This document shows, one piece after another, positions 42,400 to 50,661 of a stretch of DNA of 64,000 bases; position 1 is the stretch's first letter, and each line of letters begins with the position of its first letter. Origin of the DNA: Candidatus Bathyarchaeota archaeon (GTDB lineage Archaea; Thermoproteota; Bathyarchaeia; TCS64). The translations under genes were made by a program, and so were the position numbers. The stretch is taken from contig JAOZHO010000037.1 in the NCBI GenBank assembly GCA_026014875.1, positions 295,819 through 359,818 on the forward strand, given 5' to 3'. Below the pieces are notes generated by a model, which was not told the origin of the DNA, ran no database searches, and saw nothing but the letters and a program-made list of their open reading frames with translations.

Positions 42400-42939
42400 C
42401 TATAATTTCTTGGCTATCTTCTCAGCTTCTCTCGTGATCTTCATCAGATCATCTTCAGACGGCAATCCTCTGATGTCCCCCATCCTACCCTTGACGTTTC
42501 CCTCTTCCCACCCATGGAACTCACTGAGAACATACCACTTATCGAGCACCGTAAACCCAATATGATCGAAGAACTGCCCAGCATAATCCCCTGCAGGAGT
42601 AGCCTCATCTAAACCTGTATGCGGACCAGAGTAGGTGCAAAATATCAACGCAAATTTCCCGGGCACTCTCGGTGAGCTTGGTTTAATCTTGCCTTCGCTT
42701 CGATGTTTTCTAAAATTCTTCTTCAACATGTCATCCACGGGTTTGGGGGGATGCCATGAGTATGAGGGAAAACCGAGGCAAACCAAGTCATAGTCGAAGT
42801 AATCGACGTCACCCGCTTCATCCACCTTCAACAGAGAGACTTCTAAACCGGCTTCATCTAGCCCTTCCTTGATGCTATGCGCTACTTTCTCGGTGTTTCC
42901 TGATTTTGACCAGTAAATGACTGCGGCCTTCTTTGCCAT
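42400..42939 (-). CDS. Flavodoxin
   Basis: A 179-residue flavodoxin-like protein starting MAKKAAVIYWSKSGNTEKVAHSI, with the FMN-phosphate loop SKSGNT. Further conserved loops are LVCLGFPSYSWHPP and FCTYSGPHTG. The ~50-residue insertion and tail put it in the long-chain/family-protein group rather than classical short flavodoxins. It would carry electrons as FMN/FMNH2. ATG 42939 is chosen over 42957 because the beta strand begins two residues later. It is more AT-rich than the core genes and sits between repeat copies A and B. Confidence 0.85.
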   Translation of the reverse strand: MAKKAAVIYWSKSGNTEKVAHSIKEGLDEAGLEVSLLKVDEAGDVDYFDYDLVCLGFPSYSWHPPKPVDDMLKKNFRKHRSEGKIKPSSPRVPGKFALIFCTYSGPHTGLDEATPAGDYAGQFFDHIGFTVLDKWYVLSEFHGWEEGNVKGRMGDIRGLPSEDDLMKITREAEKIAKKL

Positions 42940-43121
42940 GGACTCCGGTCTGTTCAACTGGATATTTAATGATTTACTGCGAGTTCTAAACCAAACCTCA
43001 TTTCATATTTTTTCATTATGTCCCGTTCTCCTCTTCGGGTAATTTAACTCACTGGCCTGAACATCACCCCAGCATTCATGACCACTCTGTCCAGGTAGAG
43101 GAACGTCACACTGGAAAACGC

Positions 43122-43156
43122 CACAAACACCCGGAGGGGCGACCATCCAAGCCCCC
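43122..43156 (+). repeat. 35-base direct repeat, copy 1
   Basis: Matches 45628-45662 at 33 of 35 positions, with 28 identical in a row (43129-43156; starts ACCCGGAGGGGCGACCATCC). It ends exactly where the intact part of the truncated ICMT-like gene begins. Confidence 0.7.
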
Positions 43157-43531
43157 ATCTACACCCTGAAAACCCCCACGGACTTCGCGGGGACATCGAT
43201 CTTCATAGCCGGATTCCTGATCCGAGTCGCCGCACAGGCGACCCTGAAACGGAACTACTCGGGGACCCTGAGGATAGGTGAAGGCCACACCCTCATCACC
43301 CACGGCATCTACAGCCACGTCCGACACCCCGTCTACACCGGCGTAATCCTCAGCGCCCTCGCCATCCCCATATACACCACCAGCCTCCCGGGACTCCTAA
43401 TAGCCCTCCTCGGGATACCCCTATTCAACTACAGGATAGCAAACGAAGAAAAGATGCTCATCCAACAATACAGCGACCAATACACAGAATACATGAAGAC
43501 AACACCGAAACTCATCCCCTACATCCACTAG
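43157..43531 (+). pseudogene. Truncated isoprenylcysteine-methyltransferase-like gene
   Basis: The last 124 codons encode the C-terminal part of an ICMT/PEMT-family membrane methyltransferase: GEGHTLITHGIYSHVRHPVYTGVILSALA (the SAM-binding core with RHPxYTG), then RIANEEKMLIQQYSDQYTEYMKTTPKLIPYI. The usual N-terminal ~60 residues and any ATG, GTG or TTG start are missing; the frame upstream is closed by TGA at 43079. The break point coincides with the end of the 35-base repeat, so it was truncated by recombination at that repeat. Confidence 0.75.
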
Positions 43532-43554
43532 ACTCGCGCCCGCTCCCCACCCCC

Positions 43555-43735
43555 TCAAGCATACCAGAAACCAAACAGTAACGAAACAACACCAAAATCA
43601 ACCAGAAAAACCCACCAAACACCGGAAGGAACCCGAAAAACTCACACAAAAACACCCCAAACAACCCCCCCAACAAGAGGGGTGGAGGAAACATCTGGCA
43701 GGTCCGATGGGTTACACTCCGTATACCGAGCGGAT
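43555..43735 (+). repeat. Dispersed repeat copy B
   Basis: Second copy of the element at 42110: contains CACCGGAAGGAACCCGAAAAAC, CAGTAACGAAACAACACC and CCCCAAACAACCCCCCC, then a degraded tRNA 3'-end piece TGGCAGGTCCGATGG (43696-43710; three transitions from the tRNA-Arg 3' end) and ACCGAGCGG (43725-43733). The spacing from tRNA piece to ACCGAGCGG is 29 bases versus 28 in copy A. Confidence 0.55.
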
Positions 43736-43768
43736 TCTGCCTCTTTGAACCCCCGGCGTAAAAATTCA

Positions 43769-43793
43769 GTGGGTTCGAATCCATCCCTCCGCA
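43769..43793 (+). other. Degenerate tRNA T-arm and acceptor end
   Basis: GTGGGTTCGAATCC followed by ATCCCTCCGCA looks like a tRNA T-arm and 3' acceptor, but the T-stem has two mispairs and no matching 5' half is found. It borders the AT-rich island on its left side and could be the scar of an integration event. Confidence 0.4.
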
Positions 43794-43827
43794 CATCTGT
43801 TCCTTCCCCATGCAGTTTTCTTGAGTA

Positions 43828-44814
43828 CTAAATATACCGAATCAAATCTCGAATAGAAGACAACATATCGGTCTTACATATTTTATCTAACTTAGATTGT
43901 CTAGCTATAGATACCCACATTTTCTCAGTGACAACTACATTACAATAGGGAATTGAGAGAGTCAACCCCCAAACATCATAGATATCATTCACGAATATTG
44001 GCCTATGAAATTGTAAATCCCGATACATCATTAAATATATTAGCGTAAGTCCAGTTGGAATACGCTCTAATATTTTCTCAAATTCTTCTCTCGTCATATC
44101 TTCTCGAAAAAGAAAATCCCTTGGTAACTTTTTCTCAGTTGAAATGTCAGCAAAATGAGGTATAATATTAGCTGCAATATTCTGCACAAGAAAAACACGC
44201 CTTCTCAAATTACTATCTTTTATATCCAACAACCCTCTGCGGATCTTTTCCATTTCAGCAGCAGCAAATGATAATTTAGATCTAAATGAAGAGTCAGGTT
44301 TTGACTTCATAAACGACAATTCATAAAATCGGGGATCATATAAAATCGAAGTCATTTTTTCTACAACATTGGGAGGTGGTGTCTTCGTAATATCCCCATC
44401 CTTACTTACGATTTTAGGTTTTGATCCGATTAGATGATGAATACCTCGTTTAATGAACACGTATCTTAGATCAATCCTGGGCGAACCTAACCGCTCTTCA
44501 ATATATTGATCAACCTCAACTGCAATATGATTATCAATGTAGGGTGAAATGGAGTAACCCTTCGACAATTTGACCATTAAAGATAGTAAATGTTGTTTCC
44601 TTTTTACACTAGAAATCTTATTCGTTTCATCAAGATTCACGATACTAAGAGGGAATAAAGCCCGACCTTCTTTCACTGCTAGGTTTATTGCATTAATGAG
44701 CTTAGATTCATCCTCCGTTTTTTCGACTCTATGCACTATCTTCGCTAAATCTATCCAACCATTTTGGTCTAAATATACGAGTAAAGGCCATTTACCAGAT
44801 ATCATATCATCCAC
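43828..44814 (-). CDS. PIN-like domain protein (putative nuclease)
   Basis: A 328-residue protein, much more AT-rich than the genome. The N-terminus LLVYLDQNGWIDLAKIVH (D16, D22) and acidic residues at NLDETNK (E63) and NDIYDVWGLT plus VVVTEKMW (D277, D280, E297) near the end give the acid pattern of PIN-like nucleases of the 'LDQNxW' type. The middle ~180 residues are helical and charged. Family members of this kind are frequent in defence islands, so an RNase effector is likely, but the catalytic set is only inferred. It lies between tRNA remnants and a gene for a membrane-anchored protein on the same strand. Confidence 0.55.
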   Translation of the reverse strand: MDDMISGKWPLLVYLDQNGWIDLAKIVHRVEKTEDESKLINAINLAVKEGRALFPLSIVNLDETNKISSVKRKQHLLSLMVKLSKGYSISPYIDNHIAVEVDQYIEERLGSPRIDLRYVFIKRGIHHLIGSKPKIVSKDGDITKTPPPNVVEKMTSILYDPRFYELSFMKSKPDSSFRSKLSFAAAEMEKIRRGLLDIKDSNLRRRVFLVQNIAANIIPHFADISTEKKLPRDFLFREDMTREEFEKILERIPTGLTLIYLMMYRDLQFHRPIFVNDIYDVWGLTLSIPYCNVVVTEKMWVSIARQSKLDKICKTDMLSSIRDLIRYI

Positions 44815-44915
44815 TCAAGTCTTGTATGAACAATTCAAGAAATGGCTTCTCAAATCATATTAAATAAATACAGAAGAACAGCAGTTGTGCTATTATTAAT
44901 AAGTAACTCAATTTT

Positions 44916-45443
44916 TTATGGGTAAAATAATGAGATAACCAAACTCGCAGTAGAAATTATTATTGAAAGAACAGAAGCAAAGATTGCTATTATGACAGAA
45001 TATTTTTGATAAAGCTCTTCTCTGCCTGAAATAGGTAATGTTAAGTAGTAGTCTTCAGTGTAAGCCTCGCCACTGTCATCGAAAATAAAAGATTCATAAT
45101 TAAAATCTCCTGCATCACGATAACTCCGAAAATTAGAAAACACCAATCCACACACTCCGCTATGTGCCATAATTTTGTCTTTAAGAAAAATCGTATGTTT
45201 TTCACCTTTTTTTAAGGGAGGGATTGCGTGTTCTCCAACACTGTGAGATGTTTCATCTGGATACTTGAAGGATATAGAAACAAAGCCTCCAAGAAAATCG
45301 AAATCTTTGCTTAGTAAAATTATTTCCAAATCAAAATGTTCAAATTGAATAATTTCGTGAGGCTTAAATATCCAGAACATTCTGTTTGCTTTCGACTCGA
45401 TAAACCAATCGAAATATAATTTCGTAGTATCCATCCCTTTCAC
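44916..45443 (-). CDS. Membrane-anchored hypothetical protein of the AT-rich island
   Basis: A 175-residue protein (or 172 from the second ATG) with a soluble beta-rich domain (residues 10-135) and a C-terminal transmembrane helix (SVIIAIFASVLSIIISTASLVISLFY). I recognise no family. It is AT-rich like the PIN-like gene 100 bases downstream on the same strand, and the pair is flanked by tRNA remnants and the 35-base repeat. The pair may be an acquired two-gene system in which this protein is the membrane sensor or effector; that is inference only. Confidence 0.5.
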   Translation of the reverse strand: MKGMDTTKLYFDWFIESKANRMFWIFKPHEIIQFEHFDLEIILLSKDFDFLGGFVSISFKYPDETSHSVGEHAIPPLKKGEKHTIFLKDKIMAHSGVCGLVFSNFRSYRDAGDFNYESFIFDDSGEAYTEDYYLTLPISGREELYQKYSVIIAIFASVLSIIISTASLVISLFYP

Positions 45444-45627
45444 ATCAAACTTAAAGGATTATTGCGCGCGCAAATGCATGTCCTCGCTATCTTGGATCTG
45501 TCATCATTCATGCCGAGTTTTTCGCGCACTAATCCGTGTCTACTTATTCTTATCTATATTAATTGATTCAGGTTAGGAATGTCAGAACTGGCGAGTAAAA
45601 CCAGGGCGTCTTAACCTACCTCCTAGG

Positions 45628-45662
45628 CACAAGTACCCGGAGGGGCGACCATCCAAGCCCCC
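45628..45662 (+). repeat. 35-base direct repeat, copy 2
   Basis: Matches 43122-43156 (33 of 35). It lies on the right edge of the AT-rich island and six bases before the end of the 45669 gene, so the two copies bracket 43.1-45.7 kb. Confidence 0.7.
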
Positions 45663-45668
45663 CCCCGA

Positions 45669-45947
45669 TCAACTCTTCCCTCGGAGGCGGACCCCCTCCT
45701 CCAGGCTCCTCACGGCCCTGCCCAGGTCCCGGGGTAGCCTCGCCCTCCCCATCCACCTCCCCTCCTCCTGCAGCCGCCTCGCCACCGCCGCGAGGATCCC
45801 GATGTCGCCCGTGATCCTGATCAGATTCCTCCTCACCCCCACGAAGATCATCCTCACCCCATCATCCTCCTCCCCCGACTCAAGCCACGCCCTCAACCTC
45901 TCACGATCCCGATCCGTGAACAAATAGCTCCTCAAACCACACCCCAC
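45669..45947 (-). CDS. Small basic hypothetical protein
   Basis: About 92 residues starting at GTG 45947 (or TTG 45935): a charged, arginine-rich protein (SYLFTDRDRERLRAWLESGEEDD, VRRNLIRITGDIGILAAVARRLQEEGRW, RDLGRAVRSLEEGV). The sequence is coding-like with normal codon bias. The open frame upstream to 46064 is a G/T-rich leader that translates to chance hydrophobic residues. The family is unknown. The long G/T-rich leader resembles that of the 57485 gene. Confidence 0.5.
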   Translation of the reverse strand: MGCGLRSYLFTDRDRERLRAWLESGEEDDGVRMIFVGVRRNLIRITGDIGILAAVARRLQEEGRWMGRARLPRDLGRAVRSLEEGVRLRGKS

Positions 45948-46072
45948 CGAGAAACATAAAACAACCCCCAAAAATAACCCTTTACCCAAAAAACAGGTAT
46001 AAAAACCCCCAAACAAACCAAACAAGGTATAAAACCCCCAAAAAACCGCTATAAGCGACCACAATTATAAGA

Positions 46073-46150
46073 TGGCGGGCCCGGTGGGATTTGAACCCAC
46101 GACCTCAGGCTTAGGAGGCCGGCGCGCTATCCATACTGCGCTACGGGCCC
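46073..46150 (-). tRNA. tRNA-Arg (anticodon CCU), CCA encoded
   Basis: Acceptor GGGCCCG/CGGGCCC, D-stem GCGC/GCGC, T-arm GTGGG-TTCAAAT-CCCAC, loop CTCCTAA giving anticodon CCT, discriminator G and an encoded CCA. The anticodon stem CCGGC/GCCTG has a C28-U42 mismatch. Its 3' end is copied at 42328 and, degraded, at 43696. Confidence 0.9.
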
Positions 46151-46216
46151 AACGCCAACACACAGAACACACACATCCATAAATAAATACCCCCAACACC
46201 CCCCACATACCCACAA

Positions 46217-46325
46217 GCGGGGGTACCCGAGGCTGGTCAAAGGGGCGAGACTTAAGATCCCCAACCACGGGTAAGACATCTCGTAGCTAAGGCTTTCGCG
46301 GGTTCAAGTCCCGCCCCCCGCACCA
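46217..46325 (+). tRNA. tRNA-Leu (anticodon UAA) with intron, CCA encoded
   Basis: Acceptor GCGGGGG/CCCCCGC, long variable arm (AGC-TAAG-GCT), T-arm GCGGG-TTCAAGT-CCCGC, discriminator A, encoded CCA. Anticodon stem CGAGA/TCTCG is split by a 21-base intron (46257-46277) between positions 37 and 38, the standard archaeal site; the anticodon is TAA. The intron contains CCC...GGG able to form the bulge-helix-bulge core. Confidence 0.93.
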
Positions 46326-46379
46326 AAAACCCACCCCACCACCAACCAAAATGAAACAAAGAGAAAACACGGACCCAAC

Positions 46380-47618
46380 TCACTTCTTCAACATAGGACC
46401 CACAAAATACCCGACAACAGCCCCAAGCACCAAAGTCGCAATCGCATACATCTGCCAAATACCCGCGGAACTCTGCGCCGCAGCAAGAGCAACCTCAATA
46501 CCAGCCACGTCCTCCACGAGACCGGCGATCTGAACAATAAGACCGCCAATATCTCCCTCGAGGCCGGACACATCAGCCTCCAAGTCAGAGACATCTCCCT
46601 CCAACTCGCTCACCTGATACTCCAGAGTGGAAACCTCTCCCTCCAGCCCGGAAACCTCGCCCTCCAAACTGAATATCTCGCCCTCTTTCGCCTCGATCAC
46701 ATTAACCGAGTCGATGAGCATCCCGCCGTACTGCGTCACATAGTCAACGATGTTCTCGAACAACCGACCGCCCTGCTGAGGATTCGCATCAACACCATAC
46801 CGATCCGGCCAGATCATCTCCGGCTTATACAGACCCATATACTGCCCAAACGGCGCATCACCAGTCGCAATCACGATGTTACCCGAGTCATAATCGACCT
46901 CCATAGCCATCAACGGGAAGCTACCCTCGGCCCCCGCCTCATGGACCTCAGGAACGGGCTCGCTATCATCCACCACGACACCGACATCCGACGTCGTCAT
47001 GATAACATAGACACCATCCGGGGCATCAGTCTCGAGAGCGACGTAGCTCCCGCCCACGTATCCGATGACGATGCCGGGCCCGTGGAACAGGCCCCGCTCC
47101 ACACCGGAGACGAGATGAGCAAACTCAGGGTCCACATTATCCGAAACACCCAGAACCATATCGGGAGCTCCGCCGTTTGAGACGGGGTCCTCAGCGGAGG
47201 CCGCCTCAATTCTGAGAGCGCTTCCAAGGTACTCCAGCGCAGAGTTAGCGGAGGCCTGACGCAGAGCATCATTCCCAAAGTCGCTGTCAGCGGCAACCCA
47301 TACCGCCTTTCCGCCTTTCTCAAACCAGGATTTTATCGCAGCCAGCTCATCATCATTAAAGTCCAAGGTGGAATTAGCCTGAACCATGATGAGCATATCC
47401 GCACCCGTCAGATCAGACGCAGCGATGTCATCATACACGACAGACCATGTAACCCAAGACATATTATTCATGACATAAGTCAGCTGAGTGTCAGGATTAT
47501 AAGCCCCCTTCAGATGCACCACCACTCTAGGATTAGCAGCGAAAGACAGCGCAGCGACAGAGCAGAGAGATAAAGCAAGCGTAGTCAGCAGAAGGATCGA
47601 AAGAATTCTTTTCTTCAT
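46380..47618 (-). CDS. Coiled-coil surface protein, membrane-anchored (paralogue 1)
   Basis: A 412-residue exported protein: signal peptide (MKKRILSILLLTTLALSLCS), an amidotransferase-like alpha/beta domain (VVVHLKGAYNPDTQLTYV, ADMLIMVQ, GGKAVWVAADSDFGND, NIVIATGDAPFG), a coiled-coil stalk of ten heptads ((I/V)-S-x-L-E-x-(E/D)) and a C-terminal transmembrane helix ending GPMLKK. This is a DUF4350-like sugar- or ligand-binding-type head on a stalk. It is one of a tandem pair with 47952-49043; the stalk is exactly 49 residues longer here. Confidence 0.75.
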   Translation of the reverse strand: MKKRILSILLLTTLALSLCSVAALSFAANPRVVVHLKGAYNPDTQLTYVMNNMSWVTWSVVYDDIAASDLTGADMLIMVQANSTLDFNDDELAAIKSWFEKGGKAVWVAADSDFGNDALRQASANSALEYLGSALRIEAASAEDPVSNGGAPDMVLGVSDNVDPEFAHLVSGVERGLFHGPGIVIGYVGGSYVALETDAPDGVYVIMTTSDVGVVVDDSEPVPEVHEAGAEGSFPLMAMEVDYDSGNIVIATGDAPFGQYMGLYKPEMIWPDRYGVDANPQQGGRLFENIVDYVTQYGGMLIDSVNVIEAKEGEIFSLEGEVSGLEGEVSTLEYQVSELEGDVSDLEADVSGLEGDIGGLIVQIAGLVEDVAGIEVALAAAQSSAGIWQMYAIATLVLGAVVGYFVGPMLKK

Positions 47619-47659
47619 TTTCAGGCATTCCCTTCCGATTCAACATCCTGCGCGCGCGG

Positions 47660-47783
47660 AGATATGAGTGAACTCCCCGTAATGGGTGTGCCCCTCATCC
47701 ATCGCCCGCTTCATCGCGTCCACGATGTGACCCTGAGTCCGGAACCCCGACTCCCCACCTGAAATACGAATGACACTCTTCGA
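47660..47783 (-). pseudogene. Aminotransferase N-terminal fragment
   Basis: About 40 codons reading IRISGGESGFRTQGHIVDAM and then KRAMDEGHTHYGEFTHI, matching the N-terminal loop of class I/II PLP aminotransferases (usual form: GEPDFxTPxHI...A..AL..G.THYt). Nothing of the rest of the enzyme follows. It is an isolated scrap between the two tandem surface-protein genes. Confidence 0.55.
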
Positions 47784-47951
47784 ACCCAAAACCAAACACC
47801 ACTCCGAAACACGGACCCTAGAAAACGATAACGCGCCATACAGCACTTAAAACATTCTCCGCGAGAAAAATCCCCCTAGAAACCCGGCAGGCACCAACTT
47901 TGGTGAACTAGCCGAGATAAATGAAAAATAAAAGGGAAGAAACGTGGTCGT

Positions 47952-49043
47952 CTACTTCTTCAGCATCGGACCCACAAAGAACCCGACCACAGCCCCGATC
48001 AACAGGGCCGCAATCGCGTACATCTGCCAACTGCTAGCGGAGCTCTGAGCCGCAGCGAGATCAGCCTCTAGGCCCGCCACATCGCCCTCGAGCCCAGAGA
48101 CTTCGCTCTCCAGACCGGAGATCTCGTTTACTGAGTCGATGAGCATCCCGCCGTACTGCGTCACATAGTCGACTATATTCTCGAACAAACGACCGCCCTG
48201 CTGAGGATTCGCATCAGCACCATACCGGTCCGCCCTAAGCATCTCCGGCTTATACAAACCCATATACTGCCCAAACGGAGCATCACCAGTCGCAATCACG
48301 ATGTTACCCGAGTCATAATCGACCTCCATAGCCATCACCGGGAAGCTGCCCTCGTCACCCGCCTCATGGACCTCGGGGGAGGGTTCCGTGCTATCCACCA
48401 CGACACCGACATCCGTCGTCGTCATGATGATGGAGACCCCGGGGACGTCGGTGTCCTCAAGGGCGACGTAGCTCCCGTCCACGTATCCGATGATGATGCC
48501 GGGCCCGTGGAACAGGCCCCGCTCCACACCGGAGACGAGATGAGCGAACTCGGGGTCCACATTATCCGAGACCCCGAGAACTCTGTAAGGAGCCCCCCCA
48601 TTAGAGACGGGGTCCTCAACTGAGGATGCCTCAAACCTGAGGCTGCTCCCAAGGTACTCCAACGCAGAGTTAGCGGTGGCCTGACGCAGAGCGTCATTCC
48701 CATAGTCGCTGTCAGCAGCAATCCATACCGCCTTACCGCCCTTATCGAACCAGGACTTTACAGCGGCCAGCTCGTCATCAGTATACTCCAACGAGGAATC
48801 AGCCTGAATCATGATGAGCATATCGGCGCCCGTCAGATCGGACGCAGCGATGTCATCATACACGATAGACCATGAAACCCAGGACATGTTACTCGTGACG
48901 TAAGTCAGCTGAGTGTCAGGGTTCAAGGCCCCTTTCAGGTGGACAACCACCTTGGGATTAGCAGCGAAAGACGGCGTAGCGACGGAGCAGAAAGACAGTG
49001 CAAGCGTAGTCAGCAGAAGGATCGAAAGAATTCTTTTCTTCAT
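47952..49043 (-). CDS. Coiled-coil surface protein, membrane-anchored (paralogue 2)
   Basis: Tandem paralogue of the gene at 46380, 363 residues from ATG 49043. Signal peptide, amidotransferase-like head and C-terminal anchor are nearly identical, but the stalk has only three full heptads (ISGLES, VSGLEG, VAGLEA) instead of ten. Differences in the head cluster in surface positions. The shared sequence extends into the 5' leader (CCCTTCCGATTCAA upstream of both starts), so the duplication included the promoter-proximal DNA. Confidence 0.75.
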   Translation of the reverse strand: MKKRILSILLLTTLALSFCSVATPSFAANPKVVVHLKGALNPDTQLTYVTSNMSWVSWSIVYDDIAASDLTGADMLIMIQADSSLEYTDDELAAVKSWFDKGGKAVWIAADSDYGNDALRQATANSALEYLGSSLRFEASSVEDPVSNGGAPYRVLGVSDNVDPEFAHLVSGVERGLFHGPGIIIGYVDGSYVALEDTDVPGVSIIMTTTDVGVVVDSTEPSPEVHEAGDEGSFPVMAMEVDYDSGNIVIATGDAPFGQYMGLYKPEMLRADRYGADANPQQGGRLFENIVDYVTQYGGMLIDSVNEISGLESEVSGLEGDVAGLEADLAAAQSSASSWQMYAIAALLIGAVVGFFVGPMLKK

Positions 49044-49155
49044 TTTCAAATATTCCCTTCCGATTCAATATCCCATACAGGATTTAAAACACTTCTCAGA
49101 GAGAACCGGACAAAGTTAAAAAGGCTTCAGAATACTATCGAATGAGGATGATTCG

Positions 49156-50625
49156 ATGGATAGAAAGATAACCCTGAGCATAGCCGTCGTCGTTATTATC
49201 GCCGTGGGCGCATACGCGATTTTCACGAGGCAGGGCCCTGAGCCATCTCCATCCCCGTCTCCATCCCCGTCTCCATCCCCGTCTCCATCCCCGTCTCCAA
49301 CGCCCACCGAGGTCACCCTCAACGTGATCACCCGGCACGGCTCCGACATCACTCGGCAAGCGGAGTTACTATTTAGAGAGACGGAGTACTGGGAGATGTA
49401 CAACTTCAAAGACATCAAATGGATCCCTGTCGCCTCGAGCCTCTGGGTCGACACGATCACGAGACGGGGAGACATCGACCTCGGATGGGGAGGAGGTCCC
49501 GTGTTATTCGACATCGTCTACGGGGAAGGGCTCACAGCCCCCCTCGACAGCGACGATGTCCTGGAAGCCCTCGCCCAGATACCTGACCAGATCGGAGGAG
49601 TCGCCGCCAAGAGGATCGACGATGGAGATGTCCACTGGGTGGGAGCCGCAATCTCCTCATTCGGCTTCACCATCAACACCCAAGTCCTCGAATTAGAGGG
49701 GGTCCCTCAACCCACAAAATGGACCGACTTGGCCAACGAGACATATTCTCCAATCTTCTTGATGGATAAAGTGATCGGCACCGCTGACCCAACCCTTTCG
49801 ACCTCCAACACCCGGATGTTCGAGATAATACTCCAAACCCACGGATGGGAGAGAGGCTGGGAGATAATGACCACGATGGGCGGGAACGCAAAGATCTTCG
49901 ACCGGTCGGAGAGCGTGAGAGACGCGGCCATCCAAGGAGAAATCGGAGCAGGGACGACCATCGACTTCTATGGATATACAGCCCAGCTACAGAACCCCGG
50001 GATATGCTGGTACGTCTTCCCCGAGGACGGGACCCTGGTCAACGCTGACCCTATCGCCCTCCTCACTACATCTCCGAACCCGGAGGCCGCCCAGGCGTTT
50101 GTGTCCTGGCTGCTCACCCCCGAGGGACAAATTCCCTGGCTAGACCCCAATATAAACAGGCTACCCATCAACCCCGCGGTTTTCGACACCCCTGAGGGCC
50201 TAGAGCGGTCTGATCTCAAGGAGATCTACGAGAGGTCCCAGGAGGCCATTATATCCGGGTTCAGTGATGACCTTGCCCTCTCTTACGAGTTTACCATGAT
50301 GTACTATTTCCACGCGACTCTAGTGAGGCCCCAACTCATGCTCACATCAGCTTGGGAAGACCTAACCCTAGCAAAGTTTGATGAAGATATCACACAGGCT
50401 CAGTTCAAGGAACTCGTGAATCAGCTGAGCGACCCCCTCCTATTCGAGTTCACCGATCCAGCGACAGGCCAGACCGTGACATTCACTGAAGAGTTCGCCA
50501 TCTCCATCAACGAGAGGCTGAGGACGGATCCGGAGTACAAGCAGGACATATTGGACGCATGGATCGAGGCCGCCGAGGCCCGCTACGACTCCGTCAGGGC
50601 CCAGGTCGCCGCTCTGGTTCCATAG
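49156..50625 (+). CDS. ABC transporter substrate-binding protein (iron/phosphonate-type)
   Basis: A 489-residue extracellular binding protein with an N-terminal membrane helix (ITLSIAVVVIIAVGAYAIF), a flexible Ser-Pro tether encoded by a 12-base tandem repeat (49249-49296), then a type II binding-protein fold: TLNVITRHGSD, DIDLGWGGGPVLFD, ISSFGFTINTQVLE, ADPIALLTTSPNPEAAQAFVSWLLTPEGQ. It matches the Fbp/PotD/phosphonate cluster. It is first in an operon with a fused permease, an ATPase and a secreted phosphoesterase; ligands could be Fe3+, phosphonate or similar. TATA is AT-rich in the 49070-49140 spacer. Confidence 0.85.
   Translation: MDRKITLSIAVVVIIAVGAYAIFTRQGPEPSPSPSPSPSPSPSPSPSPTPTEVTLNVITRHGSDITRQAELLFRETEYWEMYNFKDIKWIPVASSLWVDTITRRGDIDLGWGGGPVLFDIVYGEGLTAPLDSDDVLEALAQIPDQIGGVAAKRIDDGDVHWVGAAISSFGFTINTQVLELEGVPQPTKWTDLANETYSPIFLMDKVIGTADPTLSTSNTRMFEIILQTHGWERGWEIMTTMGGNAKIFDRSESVRDAAIQGEIGAGTTIDFYGYTAQLQNPGICWYVFPEDGTLVNADPIALLTTSPNPEAAQAFVSWLLTPEGQIPWLDPNINRLPINPAVFDTPEGLERSDLKEIYERSQEAIISGFSDDLALSYEFTMMYYFHATLVRPQLMLTSAWEDLTLAKFDEDITQAQFKELVNQLSDPLLFEFTDPATGQTVTFTEEFAISINERLRTDPEYKQDILDAWIEAAEARYDSVRAQVAALVP
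49249..49296 (+). repeat. Four 12-base tandem repeats in the binding-protein linker
   Basis: Four perfect copies of CCATCCCCGTCT encoding Pro-Ser repeats, preceded by a half copy at 49243-49248. Copy number is expected to vary between strains and would change tether length. Confidence 0.75.
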
Positions 50626-50661
50626 CCGAGGCCTAATCGGAGCTTCGCAGAGGTACGTCGA

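Noticed and set aside
42110..43735. CRISPR array
   Set aside because: Repeats are two divergent long copies plus a distant one, not regularly spaced short units; no cas genes are seen.
45948..46064. N-terminal extension of the 45669 gene
   Set aside because: Hydrophobic translation of a G/T-rich leader; the coding signal begins at GTG 45947.
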